Part shown: piece after piece, positions 57,251 to 64,000 of the stretch | Layout: each line of letters starts with the position of its first letter | How positions within the stretch are numbered: position 1 is the stretch's first letter | Assembly: GCA_963855995.1 (NCBI GenBank) | Contig: OY979718.1 | Location: 46,845,559 to 46,909,558, forward strand | Length of the DNA: 64,000 nucleotides | Source of the DNA: Muricea muricata | Taxonomy: Eukaryota > Cnidaria > Anthozoa > Malacalcyonacea > Plexauridae | Direction of reading: 5' to 3' | Notes under the pieces: model-generated | Database searches by the model: none | Told to the model about the DNA's origin: nothing | Seen by the model: the letters and a program-made list of their open reading frames with translations, nothing else | Translations under genes and position numbers: made by a program

Positions 57251-57451
57251 ATGGCGGATCCAGGGTAAGTCAAAATAAAATATAGAAGCTCGATTTTAAA
57301 TTCAAGATAGCTTTATAACAATGTCATAGGTTATGAATTTCAAAAGAATAAAATCTAACCAATGAAGTTGCTTTGAAGGTATTTTCAAATGTAAATATAT
57401 CCTAAAATGAGCTGTGGTAATTTATTTTGACTTACGCTAGATCCGCCACTG
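57251..57451 (-). mobile_element. hAT MITE, second copy (inverted)
   Basis: The reverse complement starts CAGTGGCGGATCTAGCGTAA, as in 31519-31721, and runs parallel to it throughout (ACCACAGCTCATTTTAGGAT in both). TGTTTCA occurs on both sides (57244-57250 and 57452-57458). The left end has lost about three bases. Confidence 0.88.
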
Positions 57452-57459
57452 TGTTTCAT

Positions 57460-58570
57460 CTTTTTTTCAAGTCTACGAACCTTGAATTGGCGGCCATTTT
57501 GAAAACAAGAACAATAAAAAAGACAAGAATCTATCGATATGCCACTCGCGAGCGTTACATACGGAAAATACGCTACTTGGGTCAAGGATGTAGTGACATA
57601 CAGATTCTACGAGTGTTTTAGTTCAAAAAAACACCCTTGTTCATACAATAAAGTTATATATGTGCATGGGCGTGTTGTTAGCGTGTGTCATACTTAATAA
57701 TATATTTGCATCAGTTTATATATATTTGTTCTATGATCTCATTTGATATATACTACGACTTGAAATATTTCTGTTGTATACGCATGTTCTGTCGCGCTGT
57801 TTTTTTAACTCGTTTACCAAGCCGAAGCTTCCGAACGATAGTTAACAAATACTCCAAATCCGGAGTGTGTTAACTTAATTCATATTCTAGTTCATACTCA
57901 AACTCATGCACATGCAAACTATACAACTCATGCACCGTAGTAACTTATGCTGAAACAGACGAACCTGAAGAAATCTAAAACTTAATTTCGTTTTTCTTGA
58001 ACTTGGTCGTTAATCCTGGTGGTTGAGATAGGATGTATGGAAGAAAACCTTTGGAAATAGCGCAAGACTTCTTTCCTCCAGTTGCTTCGAATACAATCCA
58101 ACAATCATTTAAACTGGCATCCAAAAAATTTCCATCTCGACCATTTCTAGCTAACGCCCTTCATGGCCCTTCGTCGGGAAGTTAATACAGATCGAAACTT
58201 GCAAATGTATAAGATATTTCTTTTTTGTAGAAAATGTCAATTGATTTGCAAGGCATACCACCCCTCATTCTCAAACCGAATCCTATAATAAATACTTTGA
58301 GTAAAGACAACTGCGACCGATATATTTTGGAAAATCAAAGTTGAATAACAGTTTTTTTTTTGTTTAATTTTTGATACAGAAATTAATTTAAATTCTTAGA
58401 CTAATTAAGTGCCGTAGTTGTTCAAACCGCAGAACCCGGGAGAACCTACGAATTTCGAAATCATGTCCAGGTTTATATGTAAACTTGGGTTTTATTGGCA
58501 TATATTTTAAACGTTTAAAAGTCCTAGGTTATTCAACTTTCATTTAACCACCAGGATTCTATGCTAATTA
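57460..58570. other. No gene recognised
   Basis: AT-rich DNA with short open frames only. Nothing matches a known domain and no splice pattern is evident. Confidence 0.4.
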
Positions 58571-58593
58571 CCTTCGACCATTTATGTCACCTT

Positions 58594-58760
58594 TGTGTTA
58601 TCGTCTGTCGTCATCGTTCGTCGGGCATCGTCATCGTTCGCCGGGAATCTTACTTCATGGCTTTTCAGTTATCGTCATCGTTCGTGGCGCATTGTCTTCC
58701 TTTTTAGGCATCGTCGTGGTGTGCCAGGAATCGTCGTCGTCATCATTTACGTCATCTTGT
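58594..58760. repeat. Degenerate TCGTC/ATCGTTCG minisatellite
   Basis: Repeated CGTCATCGTTCG and GGCATCGTCATCGTTCG words, becoming CGTCGTCGTCATC at the end. The period is irregular, about 24-35 bp. Confidence 0.65.
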
Positions 58761-58986
58761 ATACACCATAGGGCAATTTAGCTTTCATTTCTTTAATCGT
58801 TCAATTGATGCGCGTTATAAAGATTCTCTTCTCCGTACACATTTCCAATCAAATATACCATGCATTCTCCATTTTTTCTATTAGCCACATAGCATTAAGC
58901 ATCGAAAAATACAGAAGTGGGATGGGTGTTCTTAATTATTTTACAAGTCTTCTATTTATCTACTTTATACTAATTCATTTATATTG

Positions 58987-61900
58987 ACCATTCGTTTATA
59001 TAAACATGGTCTCTCCTGAATAAATATTTGACCATTTCGCCAGTTATATACACATGGTCTCTCATGGATTAATATTTGACCATTTCAATAGTTATGTAAA
59101 CATGGTCTCTCCTAAATGAATTTTTGACCATTTTGCAAGTTATATGCACATGGTCTATCCTGAATAAATATTTGACCATTTCGCCAGTTACATGCATATG
59201 GTCTCTCCTGAATAAACATTTGACCATTTCGCCAGTTATATACACATGATCTCTGATAAATAAATATTTGACCATTTCGCCAGTTATATACACATGGTTT
59301 CTCATGAATAAATATTTGACCACTTCGCCAGTTATGTACACATGGTCTCTACTGAATAAATATTTGACCATTTCGCCAGTCATATACACACGGTCTCTCC
59401 TGAATAAATATTTGACCGTTTCGTCAGTTATATACACATAGTCTCTCATGAATAAATATTTGACCATTTCGCCACTTATATACGCATAGTCTCTCATGAA
59501 TAAATATTTGACCATTTCGCCAGTTATATACACATGGTCTCTCCTGAATAAATATTTGACCATTTCGTCAGTTATATACACAAAGTCTCTCATGAATAAA
59601 TGTTTGACCATTTCGCCAGTTATATACACATGGTCTCTCATGGATTAATATTTGACCATTTCAATAGTTATATAAACATGGTCTCTCCTAAATGAATTTT
59701 TGACCATTTTGCAAGTTATATGCACATGGTCTATCCTGAATAAATATTTGACCATTTCGCCAGTTACATGCATATGGTCTCTCCTGAATAAACATTTGAC
59801 CATTTCGCCAGTTATATACACATGGTCTCTACTGAATAAATATTTGACCATTTCGCCAGTCATATACACACGGTCTCTCCTGAATAAATATTTGACCGTT
59901 TCGTCAGTTATATACACATAGTCTCTCATGAATAAATATTTGACCATTTCGCCACTTATATACACATAGTCTCTCATGAATAAATATTTGACCATTTCGC
60001 CAGTTATATACACATGGTCTCTCCTGAATAAATATTTGACCATTTCGTCAGTTATATACACAAAGTCTCTCTTGAATAAATGTTTGACCATTTCGCCAGT
60101 TATATACACATAGTCTCTCATGAATAAAAATTTGACTATTTCGCAAATCATAAACATGGTCTCTGATGAATAAATATTTGACCATTTCGCCAGTTATATA
60201 CACATGGTCTCCCCTGAATAAATATTTGAACATTTTGCCAGTTATATATACATGGTCTCTTTTAAATGAATTTTTGACCATTTCGCCAATTATATACACA
60301 TGGTCTATCATGAATAAATATTTGACCATTTTGCCAGTTATAACACATGGTCTCTCATGAATAAATATTTGACCATTTCGTCAGTTATAAACACATATGC
60401 TCTCATGAATAAATATTTGACCATTTCGCCAGTTATATACACATGGTCTCTCATGGATTAATATTTGACCATTTCAATAGTTATATAAACATGGTCTCTC
60501 CTAAATGAATTTTTGACCATTTTGCAAGTTATATGCACATGGTTTATCCTGAATAAATATTTGACCATTTCGCCAGTTACATGCATATGGTCTCTCCTGA
60601 ATAAACATTTGACCATTTCGCCAGTTATATACACATGATCTCTGATAAATAGATATTTGACCATTTCGCCAGTTATATACACATGGTTTCTCATGAATAA
60701 ATATTTGACCACTTCGCCAGTTATATACACATGGTCTCTACTGAATAAATATTTGACCATTTCGCCAGTCATATACACATGGTCTCTCCTGAATAAATAT
60801 TTGACCGTTTCGTCAGTTATATACACATAGTCTCTCATGAATAAATATTTGACCATTTCTTCAGTTATATACACATAGTCTCTCATGAATAAATATTTGA
60901 CCATTTCGCCAGTTATATACACATGGTCTCTCCTGAATAAATATTTGACCATTTCGTCAGTTATATACACAAAGTCTCTCATGAATAAATATTTGACCAT
61001 TTCTTCAGTTATATACACATAGTCTCTCATGAATAAAAATTTGACTATTTCGCAAATCATAAACATGGTCTCTGATGAATAAATATTTGACCATTTCGCC
61101 AGTCATATACACATGGTCTCTCATGAATAAAATTTGACGATTTCGCCAGTTATATACACATGGTCTCCCTTGAATAAATATTTGACCATTTCGTCAGTTA
61201 TATACACATGGTTTCTCATGAATAAATATTTGACCATTTCGCCAGTTATATATACATGGTCTCTTTTAAATGAATTTTTGACCATTTCGCCAATTATATA
61301 CACATGGTCTATCATGAATAAATATTTGACCATTTTGCCAGTTATAACACATGGTCTCTCATGAATAAATATTTGACCATTTCGTCAGTTATAAACACAT
61401 ATGCTCTCATGAATAAATATTTGACCATTTCGCTAGTTATATACACATAGTCTCTCATGAATAATTATTTGACCATTTCGCCAGTCATATACACATAGTC
61501 TCTCAAGAATAAATATTTGACCATTTCGCCAGTTATATACACATGGTCTCTCCTGAATAAATATTTGACCGTTTCGTCAGTTATGTACACATAGTCTCTC
61601 ATGAATAAATATTTGACCATTTCTTCAGTTATATACACATAGTCTCTCATGAATAAAAATTTGACTATTTCGCCAGTTATATGAATAAATATTTGACCAT
61701 TTCTTCAGTTATATACACATAGTCTCTCATGAATAAATATTTGACCATTTCGCCAGTCATATACACATGGTCTCTCATGAATAAAATTTGACCATTTCGC
61801 CAGTCATATACACATGGTCTCTCATAAATAAAATTTGACGATTTCGCCAGTTATATACATACATACATACATACATAAAATTTTATTTAAAACACGCTAG

Positions 61901-63236
61901 CCCCAACAACAAGATGCTGGTTTCCATGGGGGGCGTGTGGACAAGTTACAAATACATAGACATATAGTATCTAAAAGGAAGAACACACACGTACAATAAC
62001 AAATAATTGAAAAAGAAGGTGAAATATATAACTAATTACAAAATTATTAAACGGGGTTTTAAGGAAGTGTCAAGCACCAATGTCAAATGAGCCCCTTAAA
62101 GGAAGTCAAAGTATTAGCTTTTTTAGCTTCGACGCTTAAATTGTTCCACAAGAAAGCCCCATTATAGGAAAAACTCCTTTTTTTAAATTCAGTTTTGGGT
62201 TGAGGTAGCACCAAATCAGTATCACTATTTCGTAAATTATAAGAGATGGGACAATTACTCATTTTGTAAAACATGCGATTTAAATTTGGTGCAGCTAAAT
62301 TATTTAAAATTTTATACATGAAAATTGATTTTAGATAGTCTCGCCTTTTTTCTAAGGTTTCCCAGGCAAGTGTCTCGAAAACGTCAGCCGTCCTTATATC
62401 ATAAGTTGCTGGTTGGTCTCTCATGAATAAATATTTGAGCATTTACCTAGTTATATACACATGGTCTCTTATGAATAAACATTTGACCATTTTGCCAGTT
62501 ATATGCACATGGTCTCGCATGAATAAATATTTGACCATTTTGCCAGTTATAACACATGGTCTTTCATGAATAAAATTTGACCATTTCGCCAGTTATATAC
62601 AGATGGTCTCTCATGAATAAATATTTGACCACTTCGCCAGTTATATACACATGGTCTCTCCTGAATAAATATTTGACCATTTTGTCAGTTATTAACACAT
62701 TGTCTCTCATGAATAAATATTTGACGATTTCGCTAGTCATATACACATTGTCTCTCATGAATAAATATGTGACCATTTCGCCAGTTGTGTACACATGGTC
62801 TCTCGTGAATAAATATTTGACCATTTCGTCAGTTATATACACATAGTGTCTCATGAATAAATATTTGACCATTTCTTCAGTTATATACACATAGTCTCTC
62901 ATGAATAAATATTTGACCATTTCGCAAGTCATAAACATGGTCTCTCATGAATAGATATTTGACCATTTTGCCAGTTATATACACATGGTCTCTGATGAAT
63001 AAATATTTGACCATTTTGCCAGTTATATATACCCATGGTCTCTCATGAATAAATATTTGACCATTTCGCCAGTTATATACACATGGTCTCTCATAAATAT
63101 ATTTTTGACCATTTCGTCAGATATACACATGATCTCTGATGAATAAATATTTGACCATTTCACCAGTCATATACCCATGGTCTCTCATGAATAAAGATTT
63201 GACCATTTCGCCAGTTATATACACATGGTCTCTCAG
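58987..63236. repeat. 48-bp minisatellite array, about 75 units
   Basis: The plus-strand unit is GAATAAATATTTGACCATTT + CGCCAGTTATATACACATGG + TCTCTCCT with variants. The period is 48 bp, a multiple of three, so the minus strand stays open for up to 202 codons as MVKYLFRRDHVYITGE, and the plus strand also has long frames. Variant units recur in blocks (for example TGGATTAATATTTGACC at about 59064, 59641 and 60454), giving higher-order repeats about 12 and 17 units long. Every plus-strand unit carries AATAAA. No start context, splice sites or signal peptide support a gene, so I treat the frames as a by-product. A LINE interrupts the array at 61855-62410. Confidence 0.93.
61855..62410 (-). mobile_element. 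5'-truncated LINE with (TATG)n tail inserted in the array
   Basis: On the minus strand the frame reads TYDIRTADVFETLAWETLEK, RRDYLKSIFMYKILNNLAAP and YNLRNSDTDLVLPQPKTEFK, ending FLWNNLSVEAKKANTLTSFKGLI. This is the C-terminal end of a CR1/L2/Rex-like non-LTR reverse transcriptase. About 200 bp of 3' UTR follow, then a (TATG)n tail at 61877-61855. The RT core is absent, as expected of 5' truncation. Array units continue on both sides, so the insertion is younger than the array. Confidence 0.88.
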
Positions 63237-64000
63237 GTATTCTTTTTTTTACTTATTACCACATGATCCATATGACAAGGTAACTTCGATGGCCGTAATG
63301 CCTTGACGTGAACCGATCCCTACGGAATTTATGTAGAATATGCTTACGGAATGATAATTGTTTAGGTATGGTAACTCTGATAAAAATTATGATAGAATGG
63401 TAATGTTATAATAAATAATTTAGGCAATGATTTTTGTCAAATATGGCAACATTTATATGGAACAATTATTTGTGTAGTATGTAAGGCATAATTGTGATGT
63501 ATCTCTGGATAATGTCTATGTGAGATACACAATATAGGTCTATATAACTCATGAGCAAATCACAATGGAAATCTTAGCCGTAAAGCAGTCTTTATATATG
63601 TAAAAAACACACGTAGATTTACAAAAAAACTTCTGCTTGATTTCTCGGCTTATACAACATCTATATTGAAAAGTCTTTCGCAAACAAACTGACAAGATGG
63701 GCATAAAATGGATTGTTTCCAGTTAAAATGTTTGCAATTTGTGTGTTATCAGACATAGATCTCATTATTACTATTATCATTGCTGCGGAGCGAGCGAACC
63801 TGAAGCGAGCTAGCGAAGCAGCAGACCTAATTTGTGTATATAGGGGAGAATTCGTCTCAAACCATGTTTACCGCAGTGCATTGTGGTCATGCGCATTCGA
63901 AAATGCGCAGAACACCTTTCCTCACCTGTGTTTCGTCACCAATTATGTCCTGTGTTCTGAAGATATTATGTTTCAGGCTGTTTAAAAAATCGTAGTTAGT
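63237..64000. other. No gene recognised
   Basis: AT-rich DNA after the array. The open frame at 63713-63985 has no recognisable domain. A short run of GCGAGC words lies at 63786-63820. Confidence 0.4.

Noticed and set aside
59069-61066. Minus-strand frames of 170-202 codons in the 48-bp array as a real repeat protein
   Set aside because: The period is a multiple of three, so open frames arise automatically, and plus-strand frames are also long. No start context, signal peptide or splice site was found.

Overview
The window is AT-rich animal genomic DNA. It has intron-bearing genes with GT..AG splice sites, long stretches of non-coding DNA, Gypsy- and Copia-type LTR retrotransposons, LINE remnants, many short palindromic (foldback) elements and a large minisatellite. 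The mix of invertebrate repeats points to a marine invertebrate, most likely a cnidarian. That placement is inferred from general familiarity and not proven by any marker gene here. There are no bacterial operons, CRISPR arrays or rRNA genes.

Layout: 1-0.7 kb holds the broken 3' end of a coding sequence with a SAP-like end. 2.95-6.45 kb holds a decayed Gypsy element on the minus strand. 9.2-13.05 kb holds DNA transposons: a long-TIR Mutator-like foldback, a TA-flanked mariner-like element and a small perfect palindrome. 13.5-26.7 kb holds the most gene-like locus, at least eight exons on the plus strand. These encode a signal peptide, a glycosylated ectodomain, one membrane span and a cytoplasmic tail with one ITIM-like and four other tyrosine motifs. 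Its 7.9-kb fourth intron is packed with nested transposons: a LINE whose ORF1 is split by two Mutator-like elements, and Gypsy fragments.

26.7-45 kb is mostly repeats: tRNA-like SINE candidates, hAT, mariner and Harbinger-like MITEs with readable target-site duplications, and perfect palindromes. It also holds candidate exons of an unidentified gene at 36.0-37.9 kb and a minus-strand exon at 34.5-34.85 kb. 45.4-47.0 kb holds the 5' half of a Copia element with intact gag-protease. 47.8-50.3 kb is a large inverted repeat followed by a 0.5-kb tandem duplication. 50.5-53.5 kb contains two convergent candidate genes sharing a similar 5' segment. 59.0-63.2 kb is a 48-bp minisatellite of roughly 75 copies, open as a 16-residue repeat on the minus strand and interrupted by a 5'-truncated LINE.

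The main biological candidate is the tyrosine-motif receptor. Every extracellular exon junction is phase 1, the tail looks like that of an SH2-recruiting immune-type receptor, and I recognise no family for its ectodomain. All coordinates and splice sites were read by eye and no search was run.
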